This document shows, one piece after another, positions 7,740-14,257 of a stretch of DNA of 14,267 bases (the stretch's first letter is position 1; each line of letters starts with the position of its first letter). The notes below the pieces were generated by a model. That model ran no database searches, was not told where the DNA came from, and worked only from the letters and a program-made list of their open reading frames with translations. The translations under genes were made by a program, and so were the position numbers. The DNA is from DASRCB01 sp035653295 (GTDB lineage Bacteria > Acidobacteriota > Terriglobia > Bryobacterales > Bryobacteraceae). Where the stretch lies: assembly GCA_035653295.1 (NCBI GenBank), contig DASRCB010000129.1:1-14267 (forward strand), written 5' to 3'.

Positions 7740-7802
7740 GTGCGAGCCTTTGGCTTGCACGGCGGGCTCTCAGCCCGCCTCGTGCGACCCTTAGCCCTGC
7801 AC
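7740..7802. repeat. Cluster of three short hairpin repeats
   Basis: Three inverted repeats lie almost end to end. At 7740-7760 the arms are GTGCGAGCC and GGCTTGCAC with loop TTT and one G-T wobble. At 7761-7779 the arms are GGCGGGCT and AGCCCGCC, a perfect 8-bp stem with loop CTC. At 7782-7802 an imperfect copy of the first unit matches it at 17 of 21 positions. The cluster lies between the sensor gene stop (7815) and the padR promoter, so it fills most of this gap. Close relatives occur at 14213-14257. It lacks a T-run, so it is not a classical terminator, although it may still pause or protect transcripts. It resembles REP-type intergenic elements. Confidence 0.7.
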
Positions 7803-7814
7803 GAGCAGGGCGGC

Positions 7815-9866
7815 TTACTCCAGCCGATCGGCGACGAACAGGTCGGAAAACACCCGCATGAAACAGTACGCGTAGCGCTCGCCATCGGCCGAAACGCCGG
7901 CGCCGTACATCTCCGTGATGCCGGCGGGATCGGACGGGCGCAGAAGCTGCCATGTTTCGCGATAGCCGTCCCGGATGCGAATGCGGTCGATCTGCACCGG
8001 CCCTGCGCCGCGGCGCACGAACAGGTATGCGCCATCGCCGCCCCAGCGCAGAGGAGCATCTCCGGGCCGCAGCACGGTCATCGGCCGTGCCGCGCCTCCC
8101 GAAACGGGCCAGTAACTCCACTGCATGGCGGCATCATGCGCCAGCACGTACGCGCCATCCGGACTCAGCACCTGGCCCGCAATGCCCTCCGGCGTGACCG
8201 GTTCGGGAGCCCCTCCCAGGCGATCCACGCGCCAGCAGCGCACAGGACGGCCCCTGGTGTTCCCGACCGCGAGGAAGTGCCGATTATCCGGGAACCAGGT
8301 TCCTTCCTCCCGGAAGTCGATTCCCCCCGGTTCGAGCTGACGCGATTCGCCCGGCCCAACCGGGAAGACAACCAGGCGCGGCGGGTCCGCCTGCCGCCAC
8401 CGGCCCAGAACCCATTTCGCATCGGGCGAGAGCGCGATCGCCCATCCGTCTCCCAAACGCACTGCTGCCGACCCATCGCTCGATCGCGTGTAGATTCCGG
8501 CGGCGGTTCGCCCCGCTTCGCCCTCTTCGTCGAACAGCAGCGTGCTTCCGTCACTCGACATGCCGCGGAAGAACGTGCCGTCGAACCAGGAAAGCTCGCG
8601 CTCGCCTGCGCCGCGGGCCCCGTACATGAGGCGCACGCGGCCCGTATCCTGCGTGAGCAGAACCCGTCCGTCCGCCGCGGCGTCGTGCAGCGTATAACGC
8701 CCCGGCATGGACCGGAGCACGCGCGATTTGCCGCTCAGCGTGACCGCGCGAGGAACGGCGTTCATTCCGCTTTCCGAGGCCGTGAACCACATCTCCCGTC
8801 CCGAAGGCGCCCAGGCGAGACCGGAAGCGGAGATCCAGCGGCCCGCGAGATCGGTTTTGCGGCCGTGCAGATCGACCATGCTGACCCAGCCCTCATCATC
8901 GCCGAGCGTGGTGCGATGTTCCAGGAAAGCGATGCGATCGCCGCCGGGCGCGATGCGCAGGTGACTCAGCCAGACCGGCGGCGCGGGATCGTAAATGACG
9001 TGACCGATGGGAAATTCGATGCGCGTGTGGCCGCCGACCCAGTGGATCACCGCCAGGCTTCGGCCGTCAGCCGAAAAATCCGCGTCGGAAACTTCATCGA
9101 GCACTTCGCGGGGCGCCGCGCCGGCCAGATTCGTAATCGCCAGAGTTCCCACCCACGGCATCTCGCGCACCGTCGCGCGCAGGGCCACCGCAACCTGACC
9201 TGTGGAAGCCGAAACCGCGAGCAGGTGTGAGCCCGGCGGAGCGCCGAAGGGCCGGCTGTCGGGCTGGTCCGGCCGCGCGACATAGATGGCCGACGGCTGC
9301 CCTTCCCAGGCGGCGGAATAAAGCACCGACCCGTCCGCCAGAAACCGCGCTGCAGTCACGGGGCCGCGCCGGAACGTGAGCTGCTGGAACCGTGGCTGCG
9401 CCGGCCGTGATCGCAGGCCGAAAACGAGCATCGCGGCCGCCACGACCACGCCCGCGGCCACCCACCCGTACGCCGAACGTCGCGTACGGCGCGGCGGGGG
9501 CGGTGACTCATGGATAAACCGGAACTCCGGGATGTAGGTGCCGCGCGGCAGCTCGATTCGTACCGCGCTCTCGCGGCCTTCCGTCAGGTAGTAATGATCG
9601 AGGCGGTCGCGCAGCTTGCCAATGTGCACGCGAACCGTGGAATCGGTGCGGGTGTCGTAAGCCGGCCGCCGATCGAACACCTCGATCCCGATGGTGTACT
9701 CTTTGACGTCGATGCTGCGCCCGGAAAGCGCGCTCTCAACCAGGAACTGCAGGAGCCGGCGCAGGCGCTCCGATCCGGCCAGCGCCGTACTCGCCAAAAC
9801 TTGCTCCAGATGGGCGCGAATCCGCTGTTCGTGCGTTGACGCCGTAGCCGGCCCGTTCCTGTCCAT
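7815..9866 (-). CDS. Membrane-anchored winged-helix regulator with beta-propeller sensor domain
   Basis: The protein is 683 residues. Residues 12-115 form a winged-helix-like domain frequent in acidobacterial regulators: IRAHLEQVLAS, SERLRRLLQFLVESAL, DVKEYTIGIEVFDR, DSTVRVHIGKLRDRLDHYY, ending in RIELPRGTYIPEF. A proline-rich, basic linker (PPPPRRTRR) leads to one membrane helix at about 133-150. The rest, about 157-683, is a TolB/PD40-like propeller with repeats such as VSDADFSADGRSLAVIHW, RIAPGGDRIAFLEH, LAWAPSGREMWF and AIALSPDAKWVLGR. The basic flank puts the N-terminus inside and the propeller outside, a CadC-like layout for sensing outside and binding DNA inside. DNA binding is inferred from fold resemblance. 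The ATG at 9866 has AGGA about 9-12 nt upstream. It is divergent from the PEP-CTERM gene, and phased direct repeats overlap its promoter. Confidence 0.85.
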   Translation of the reverse strand: MDRNGPATASTHEQRIRAHLEQVLASTALAGSERLRRLLQFLVESALSGRSIDVKEYTIGIEVFDRRPAYDTRTDSTVRVHIGKLRDRLDHYYLTEGRESAVRIELPRGTYIPEFRFIHESPPPPRRTRRSAYGWVAAGVVVAAAMLVFGLRSRPAQPRFQQLTFRRGPVTAARFLADGSVLYSAAWEGQPSAIYVARPDQPDSRPFGAPPGSHLLAVSASTGQVAVALRATVREMPWVGTLAITNLAGAAPREVLDEVSDADFSADGRSLAVIHWVGGHTRIEFPIGHVIYDPAPPVWLSHLRIAPGGDRIAFLEHRTTLGDDEGWVSMVDLHGRKTDLAGRWISASGLAWAPSGREMWFTASESGMNAVPRAVTLSGKSRVLRSMPGRYTLHDAAADGRVLLTQDTGRVRLMYGARGAGERELSWFDGTFFRGMSSDGSTLLFDEEGEAGRTAAGIYTRSSDGSAAVRLGDGWAIALSPDAKWVLGRWRQADPPRLVVFPVGPGESRQLEPGGIDFREEGTWFPDNRHFLAVGNTRGRPVRCWRVDRLGGAPEPVTPEGIAGQVLSPDGAYVLAHDAAMQWSYWPVSGGAARPMTVLRPGDAPLRWGGDGAYLFVRRGAGPVQIDRIRIRDGYRETWQLLRPSDPAGITEMYGAGVSADGERYAYCFMRVFSDLFVADRLE

Positions 9867-9881
9867 CCCGCTGATCCTGCT

Positions 9882-9910
9882 ACGTTAACAACCGGCGCGA
9901 GGCAGGTCAA
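9882..9910 (-). promoter_or_regulatory. Promoter of the winged-helix/propeller sensor gene
   Basis: On the minus strand TTGACC (9905-9910) and TAACGT (9882-9887) are separated by 17 bp. Transcription would begin near 9875, leaving a leader of about 9 nt before the ATG at 9866. Both boxes fall within or against the direct repeats at 9884-9928, which suggests autoregulation. Confidence 0.5.
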
Positions 9911-9928
9911 CAACCGGTTAACCACCGC
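9884..9928. promoter_or_regulatory. Three phased direct repeats, probable operator
   Basis: GTTAACAACCGG (9884-9895), GTCAACAACCGG (9906-9917) and GTTAACCACCGC (9917-9928) are direct repeats. The second differs from the first at one base and the third at two. Their starts are 22 and 11 bp apart, that is two and one helical turns, so all lie on one DNA face. Tandem sites with 11-bp spacing are typical of PhoB/OmpR-type winged-helix proteins. The segment also holds a GGTTAACC palindrome (9916-9923). The likely ligand is the adjacent winged-helix regulator, and the site could serve both divergent genes. Confidence 0.6.
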
Positions 9929-9973
9929 ATCTGACTTCACGCCACGCGCCAGGGACGGCGAAACTGAACGGCG

Positions 9974-10945
9974 ATGTATCTAACGCGTCTAACCCTGAGT
10001 CTCGCGGTAACCGCCGCGGTCCTGCACGGAGGCGAAATCGCCATCAGCGACTTCGCGAATAATACGGTCAGCCTCTTCACGCCCGCGGGCAGTCCCATTG
10101 GCAACCCCATCGATGTGTCAGCCAATGTGAGCGGGGCCAGCGGCGTGACCATCGGCGGCGATGGCGATATCTACGTCACCGGGCAGAACACGAACAACGT
10201 GGCCCGGTACACGCCGTCCGGCACGTTCCTGAACAACTTTGTCGCGCCCGGCAGCGGAGGGCTGAGCTCGGCACAGGACGTGAAGTTCGGGCCGGACGGC
10301 AATCTGTATGTGGTCAGCTCGGCGAACGACCAGATCCTGAAATATAACGGCGCGACCGGCGCTTTCATAAGCGTCTTCGCGACGCTGAACAAGCCGTCGC
10401 ACAACGGCCCGATCGATCTCCTGTTCGCGCCCGACGGCTTCCTCTACGTGACGGCGTTCGACGGTAGCAAAATTCTGCGCCTGAACGAGCAGAACGGCGC
10501 TGTCGTGGATACCTTCTCACCGCCCGCGGGCGCCGATACGGCATTCGTCGGCGTGGCAGTGACGGGAAACGACGTCTACGCCTCGGTTATCAATCCGAAT
10601 GACGGTACCGGTTCGGTGCTGCTCTACAACGAGACCACGCGCGCGCTGGTGAAGACCATCGTGTCCTCCGGCCAGGACGGCCTCGGCGGTCCCGCGGACC
10701 TCGGGCTGCTGAATGGCCAACTTCTGGTGGAGGACGATTTCAACGGCCAGGTGCTCCAGTTCAATGCAGCCACGGGCAGCTTTACGGGTACGCTGCTGCA
10801 GTCATCGAGCTTGGCCGCCCCTCTGTTTCTCGACGTCAGCAGCATACCCGAGCCAGGGACATGGACGCTGCTCGCGCTGGGGCTGATGCTGATTTTCGCG
10901 AGGCGGCTCTGGTCAGCCGTCCACGAGCGTGTGGATCTGCTGTAG
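9974..10945 (+). CDS. Exported six-bladed NHL-like propeller protein with PEP-CTERM sorting signal
   Basis: This 323-residue protein begins with a signal peptide (MYLTRLTLSLAVTAAVLHGG). Six similar blades follow: EIAISDFANNTVSLFTPAG, GDIYVTGQNTNNVARYTPSG, GNLYVVSSANDQILKYNGA, GFLYVTAFDGSKILRLNEQ, NDVYASVINPNDGTGSVLLY and GQLLVEDDFNGQVLQFNAA. This is the NHL/SMP-30-like propeller pattern. The C-terminus has the PEP-CTERM signal: Pro-Glu-Pro at 292-294, a hydrophobic helix at 296-309 and ARR at 309-311. Family knowledge: such proteins are processed by an exosortase, often in bacteria making exopolysaccharide. No exosortase gene is in this window. The tail runs 12 residues past the usual Arg cluster and overlaps the convergent kdsA end by 33 nt. 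The start ATG at 9974 has only a weak distant ribosome site (AGGG near 9951). Regulation by the divergent sensor is likely but inferred. Confidence 0.87.
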   Translation: MYLTRLTLSLAVTAAVLHGGEIAISDFANNTVSLFTPAGSPIGNPIDVSANVSGASGVTIGGDGDIYVTGQNTNNVARYTPSGTFLNNFVAPGSGGLSSAQDVKFGPDGNLYVVSSANDQILKYNGATGAFISVFATLNKPSHNGPIDLLFAPDGFLYVTAFDGSKILRLNEQNGAVVDTFSPPAGADTAFVGVAVTGNDVYASVINPNDGTGSVLLYNETTRALVKTIVSSGQDGLGGPADLGLLNGQLLVEDDFNGQVLQFNAATGSFTGTLLQSSSLAAPLFLDVSSIPEPGTWTLLALGLMLIFARRLWSAVHERVDLL

Positions 10946-11716
10946 CTTTTGCCACAGCTCCGCGACGCCGTCCAGGCGCAGCGCGTTTGGCCCGTCGGAC
11001 AGTGCGCGCTCCGGGGCTTCATGCACTTCAAAGAACACGCCGTCGACACCCGCCGCCACTGCCGCCCGTGAAAGCGGCGCGATGAATTCCGGCTGACCGC
11101 CCGAGGCCGTGCCCGTGGACCCCGGCGTTTGCACGCTGTGCGTGGCGTCGAACACTACCGGCCAGCCGAACCCGCGCATTGTCGCAAGGCCGCGCATATC
11201 CACCACCAGGTTGTTGTACCCGAAGGTCGTCCCACGCTCCGTGAGAAGAATTCGATCGTTGCCGGTGGAGGCGACCTTATCGGCCGCGTTCCGGAAATCG
11301 TGCGGCGCGACGAACTGGCCCTTCTTGATATTCACTGCGCGGCCACTGCGGCCGGCTGCGAGCAGCAGGTCCGTCTGGCGGCACAGAAACGCGGGGATTT
11401 GGATCACGTCCACTGCTTCGGCCACCGCGTCCACCTGCGCGGGTTCGTGAACGTCGGTGAGCACGGGAACGCCGTGCGCCTGCCGGACGCCGGCGAGAAT
11501 GCGCACGCCCTCGGCGAGCCCTGGCCCGCGGTATGAGGTCAGGCTGCTGCGATTGGCTTTGTCGAAGGATGCTTTGAAAACGAACGCGCCGAGGATCCGC
11601 TTCAGCTCGCCGGCCAGGAAATGGACGTGGTCCTCGTTCTCGATGACGCAGGGCCCGGCGATGGCCACCAGAGGACAACGCCTGCCGAAAACCAGCTCGC
11701 CGACACGCACGCTCAT
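10913..11716 (-). CDS. kdsA: 3-deoxy-D-manno-octulosonate 8-phosphate synthase (metal-dependent type)
   Basis: KdsA condenses phosphoenolpyruvate with arabinose 5-phosphate to form Kdo-8-phosphate, a cytoplasmic step in lipopolysaccharide core synthesis. The protein is 267 residues, slightly shorter than the roughly 280 typical of the family, and shows the expected motifs: AGPCVIEN, FKASFDKANRSS, VPVLTDVHEP, DVIQIPAFLCRQTDLL, NIKKGQF, LTERGTTFGYNNLVVDMR, FDATHSVQ and FFEVHEAPERALSDGPNAL. Cys23, His193, Glu230 and Asp241 match the four metal ligands of metal-dependent enzymes; metal-independent forms have Asn in place of that Cys. The frame stays open much further upstream, but that extension is antisense-like noise inside pyrG. 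The true ATG at 11716 overlaps the pyrG stop as ATGA, so translation is coupled and needs no strong ribosome site. It is the last gene of the operon, and its 3' end overlaps the convergent PEP-CTERM gene. Confidence 0.96.
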   Translation of the reverse strand: MSVRVGELVFGRRCPLVAIAGPCVIENEDHVHFLAGELKRILGAFVFKASFDKANRSSLTSYRGPGLAEGVRILAGVRQAHGVPVLTDVHEPAQVDAVAEAVDVIQIPAFLCRQTDLLLAAGRSGRAVNIKKGQFVAPHDFRNAADKVASTGNDRILLTERGTTFGYNNLVVDMRGLATMRGFGWPVVFDATHSVQTPGSTGTASGGQPEFIAPLSRAAVAAGVDGVFFEVHEAPERALSDGPNALRLDGVAELWQKLQQIHTLVDG

Positions 11717-13362
11717 TCGGCGTGAGTGAGTTCGCCCGCGGGCTCCTGCTCGGCCATTCTCCGCCGCTGCCGTTTGTGCCGATACGCGGCGCCGATGAAC
11801 GAAGCGAACAGCGGATGCGGCTCCAGCGGCTTGGATTTGAACTCTGGGTGGAACTGGCAGCCGAGATACCAGGGGTGATCCTCGATCTCGCAGATCTCCA
11901 CGTAAATACCGTCGGGCGTCTGGCCGGTGATCCGCAGCCCGTTGCTGGTGAGCCGTTCCTCGAACTCGCGATTGAATTCGTAGCGGTGGCGGTGGCGCTC
12001 GCTGATCTGCGGCGCCCCGTACGCCTGGCGCGCGAAACTGCCCTCGGCCAGGCAGCACGGATATGCGCCGAGCCGCATGGTGCCGCCCAGCTCATCCACG
12101 CCCTTTAACTCGCGCAGCTTGTAAATGACCCGGAACGGCGAGCCGGCGTCGAACTCTGTGGAGTTGGCGCGCTCCATGCCGCACACATTGCGCGCGAACT
12201 CAATCACCATCGTTTGCATCCCGAGACAGATGCCGAAATAGGGCGTACGGTTCTCGCGCGCGAAGCGTATGGCGTTGATCATGCCTTCGATGCCCCGCTT
12301 GCCGAAGCCGCCGGGAACCAGAATGCCATCGAAGTGCCGCAGCTGTTCGGCGCAGTCCGGCCACGTGAGCTGCTCGGACTCGATCCAGTCGATGTCCACC
12401 TTTACGCGGTGCGCCAGACCGCCGTGCAGCAGCGCCTCCTTCAGGCTCTTGTAGGAATCCTCGTACTCGACGTATTTCCCGACCAGGCCGATAGTCACCT
12501 TGTCAGCCGGGTTCTGCATGCGCTCGATCATGCCCGTCCAGCGGCCGAGGTTGCGCGGCGCGGCCTGGATCCGCAGCAGATCGAGCAGGATCTCATCCAC
12601 CCGCTGCTCGGCGAAGACCAGCGGCACTTCGTAGACGGAATCCACGTCGGCGGCGGTGATCACGGCGTCCACGTTGACGTCACAGAATAAGGCGATCTTC
12701 TCTTTGAGGTCCTGGGAAAGCGGATGGTCGGAGCGGCACATCAGCATATCCGGCTGAATACCGATAGCGCGCAGTTCCTTGACACTGTGCTGCGTGGGCT
12801 TGGTTTTGAGCTCCTGCGCGGCATTGATCCAGGGGACGAGCGTGACGTGAACGAAAGCGGCGTTGTCGCGGCCCACTTCATGCCGGAGCTGGCGGATGGC
12901 TTCGAGGAACGGCAGCGACTCGATATCGCCCACCGTGCCGCCGATCTCGATGATCACCACGTCCACATCCGCGGCCACCTTGCGCGCCGCGTCCTTGATT
13001 TCATTGGTGACGTGCGGAATCACCTGCACCGTTTTGCCCAGATAATCTCCGCGGCGCTCGCGGGAGATGATGCGTTCGTAAATGCGGCCGGAGGTGAGGT
13101 TGTTGGTTTGCGTGAGCGGGGCGTGGGTGAAGCGCTCGTAGTGGCCGAGGTCGAGGTCAGTCTCTGCGCCGTCGTCGGTGACGAAGACTTCCCCGTGCTG
13201 GAACGGGCTCATCGTCCCGGGATCGACGTTGAGATAAGGATCGAATTTCTGCAGCGTCACCTTCAGCCCGCGGCTCTCCAGCAGACAGCCGATGGAAGCG
13301 GCGGCGATGCCCTTGCCCAGGGACGAAACCACGCCGCCGGTTACGAAGATGTATTTGGCCAT
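11713..13362 (-). CDS. pyrG: CTP synthase (glutamine-hydrolysing)
   Basis: PyrG converts UTP to CTP using ATP and glutamine-derived ammonia. The 549-residue length is normal. The synthetase domain begins MAKYIFVTGGVVSSLGKG (P-loop-like ATP site) and continues with LQKFDPYLNVDPGTMSPFQH, GEVFVTDDGAETDLDLGHYE, VIPHVTNEIK and IIEIGGTVGDIES. The class I glutamine amidotransferase domain from about 290 has GILVPGGFGKRG for the oxyanion region, the nucleophile Cys379 in FGICLGMQ, and the His505/Glu507 pair in CQFHPEFKS. The extreme C-terminus (about 528-549) is a basic then acidic tail of low conservation. The ATG at 13362 lies 8 nt after the kdsB stop, with a good AGGTGA ribosome site at about 13371-13376 inside the kdsB end. 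The product feeds KdsB directly. Confidence 0.98.
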   Translation of the reverse strand: MAKYIFVTGGVVSSLGKGIAAASIGCLLESRGLKVTLQKFDPYLNVDPGTMSPFQHGEVFVTDDGAETDLDLGHYERFTHAPLTQTNNLTSGRIYERIISRERRGDYLGKTVQVIPHVTNEIKDAARKVAADVDVVIIEIGGTVGDIESLPFLEAIRQLRHEVGRDNAAFVHVTLVPWINAAQELKTKPTQHSVKELRAIGIQPDMLMCRSDHPLSQDLKEKIALFCDVNVDAVITAADVDSVYEVPLVFAEQRVDEILLDLLRIQAAPRNLGRWTGMIERMQNPADKVTIGLVGKYVEYEDSYKSLKEALLHGGLAHRVKVDIDWIESEQLTWPDCAEQLRHFDGILVPGGFGKRGIEGMINAIRFARENRTPYFGICLGMQTMVIEFARNVCGMERANSTEFDAGSPFRVIYKLRELKGVDELGGTMRLGAYPCCLAEGSFARQAYGAPQISERHRHRYEFNREFEERLTSNGLRITGQTPDGIYVEICEIEDHPWYLGCQFHPEFKSKPLEPHPLFASFIGAAYRHKRQRRRMAEQEPAGELTHAE

Positions 13363-13370
13363 TTACCCGC

Positions 13371-14108
13371 TCACCTCAGTACACTCGCTTCAAAAAGGCT
13401 GGACACTCGTTCCAGGTCCTCGGGCGTGTCCACCCCGAGGGAATCGTAGTCGGTTTCTTCCACGCGAATGGAGAATCCATTCTCCAGTGCTCGCAGCTGT
13501 TCCAGTTTCTCGGCCTGTTCCAGCGGTCCCACGGGCAGACTCGAGTAGCCGAGCAGAAAATTTCGCCGATACACGTAGAGGCCGATATGTTTGTAGTGCG
13601 CCGCCGCGGTTCCGCGAGTAAAGGGAATGCCGTGCCGCGAGAAATAGATCGCGTTGCCGGCCAGATCGGTGACCACCTTCACCACGTTGGGGTTGTCGAC
13701 CTCGGCGGGATCGCTGATGCGGCGCCTCAGCGTGCTCATCTGCACTTCGTTGTTATGAACGAGCGCCAGCGCGGCGGCGTCGATCGCGGCGGGGTCGATG
13801 AGCGGTTCGTCGCCCTGAATATTGACCACAATCTCGGCCGAATCGGCCGAAGCCACCTCGGCCACGCGGTCCGTGCCGGAGGCGTGATCGGCGCGGGTCA
13901 TGCGCACCGGCGCGCCGAACGAGCGTGCGGCCTCCTCGATCCGCTCGTCATCGGTGGCGACCACGAGCCTGCTCAGATAGCGCGCCTGCGATGCTCGCTC
14001 GTACACGTGCTGGAGCATCGGTTTTCCGGCGATAACGGCGAGGGCTTTTCCAGGAAAGCGGGAGGAAGCAAATCTGGCAGGGATGACGCCCAGGATTCTG
14101 GTCGGCAC
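13371..14108 (-). CDS. kdsB: 3-deoxy-manno-octulosonate cytidylyltransferase (CMP-Kdo synthetase)
   Basis: KdsB joins Kdo to CMP from CTP, the activation step before transfer to lipid A. From the GTG at 14108 the protein is 245 residues, close to the usual 245-255. It opens MPTRILGVIPARFASSRFPG with the nucleotide-binding R/K motif, then KALAVIAGKPMLQHVYERA. Further motifs are VVATDDERI, DHASGTDRVAEV, VNIQGDEPLID with metal ligand Asp100, HIGLYVYRRNFL, LEQAEKLEQLRALENG and SLGVDTPEDLERV with Asp227. The frame is open up to 14261, but that extension runs through the promoter and hairpin repeats and has no family resemblance. No ribosome site precedes the GTG, while a promoter lies directly upstream, so the mRNA may be leaderless. 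First gene of the kdsB-pyrG-kdsA operon. Confidence 0.94.
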   Translation of the reverse strand: MPTRILGVIPARFASSRFPGKALAVIAGKPMLQHVYERASQARYLSRLVVATDDERIEEAARSFGAPVRMTRADHASGTDRVAEVASADSAEIVVNIQGDEPLIDPAAIDAAALALVHNNEVQMSTLRRRISDPAEVDNPNVVKVVTDLAGNAIYFSRHGIPFTRGTAAAHYKHIGLYVYRRNFLLGYSSLPVGPLEQAEKLEQLRALENGFSIRVEETDYDSLGVDTPEDLERVSSLFEASVLR

Positions 14109-14113
14109 AATCG

Positions 14114-14141
14114 AGTATAGCACGCTACCGTAAAACGTGAA
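14114..14141 (-). promoter_or_regulatory. Promoter of the kdsB-pyrG-kdsA operon
   Basis: On the minus strand TGCTATACT (14114-14122) is an extended -10 box. TTCACG (14136-14141) lies 16 bp upstream as a moderate -35. Transcription would start about 6-7 nt past the -10, at or next to the GTG at 14108. Confidence 0.6.
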
Positions 14142-14156
14142 CCCAAAAGGATCGTA

Positions 14157-14178
14157 GAGTGGGCCTTTGGCCCGCTCG
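14157..14178. repeat. Hairpin repeat A, copy 1
   Basis: An inverted repeat has arms GAGTGGGCC and GGCCCGCTC around loop TTT. The stem is perfect except for one T-G pair, which is a wobble in plus-strand RNA but a C-A mismatch in minus-strand RNA. The 22-bp unit recurs identically 79 bp further on. It lies directly upstream of the kdsB promoter. Confidence 0.75.
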
Positions 14179-14212
14179 TCCAGTTTGGACATTCTCCCGA
14201 ATGCCGATTGTA

Positions 14213-14233
14213 GTGCAAGCCTTGGGCTTGCAC
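14213..14233. repeat. Hairpin repeat B
   Basis: A perfect 9-bp inverted repeat, GTGCAAGCC and GGCTTGCAC, encloses loop TTG. It is closely related to the unit at 7740-7760 (arms GTGCGAGCC/GGCTTGCAC, loop TTT), about 6.5 kb away. Confidence 0.75.
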
Positions 14234-14235
14234 GC

Positions 14236-14257
14236 GAGTGGGCCTTTGGCCCGCTCG
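14236..14257. repeat. Hairpin repeat A, copy 2
   Basis: Identical over 22 bp to 14157-14178, same orientation. It follows repeat B after 2 bp, so B plus A forms a double-hairpin unit. A B-type unit followed by a GC-rich hairpin also occurs at 7740-7779. Confidence 0.75.

Noticed and set aside
7740..7802. CRISPR array or rho-independent terminator interpretation of the hairpin cluster
   Set aside because: Units are adjacent inverted repeats without spacers of constant size, and there is no T-run after the stems.
7530..9230. Long plus-strand open frame opposite padR and the propeller sensor (566 codons)
   Set aside because: Composition is Arg/Pro/His-rich with no domain. It crosses two real genes, the operator and the hairpin cluster.
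11714..12058. In-frame extension of kdsA upstream of 11716
   Set aside because: It lies wholly within pyrG in another frame and has no KdsA resemblance. The ATGA overlap gives a natural start.
12724..13449. Plus-strand open frame of 241 codons opposite pyrG and the kdsB end
   Set aside because: Antisense shadow of highly conserved enzyme genes with no recognisable product.
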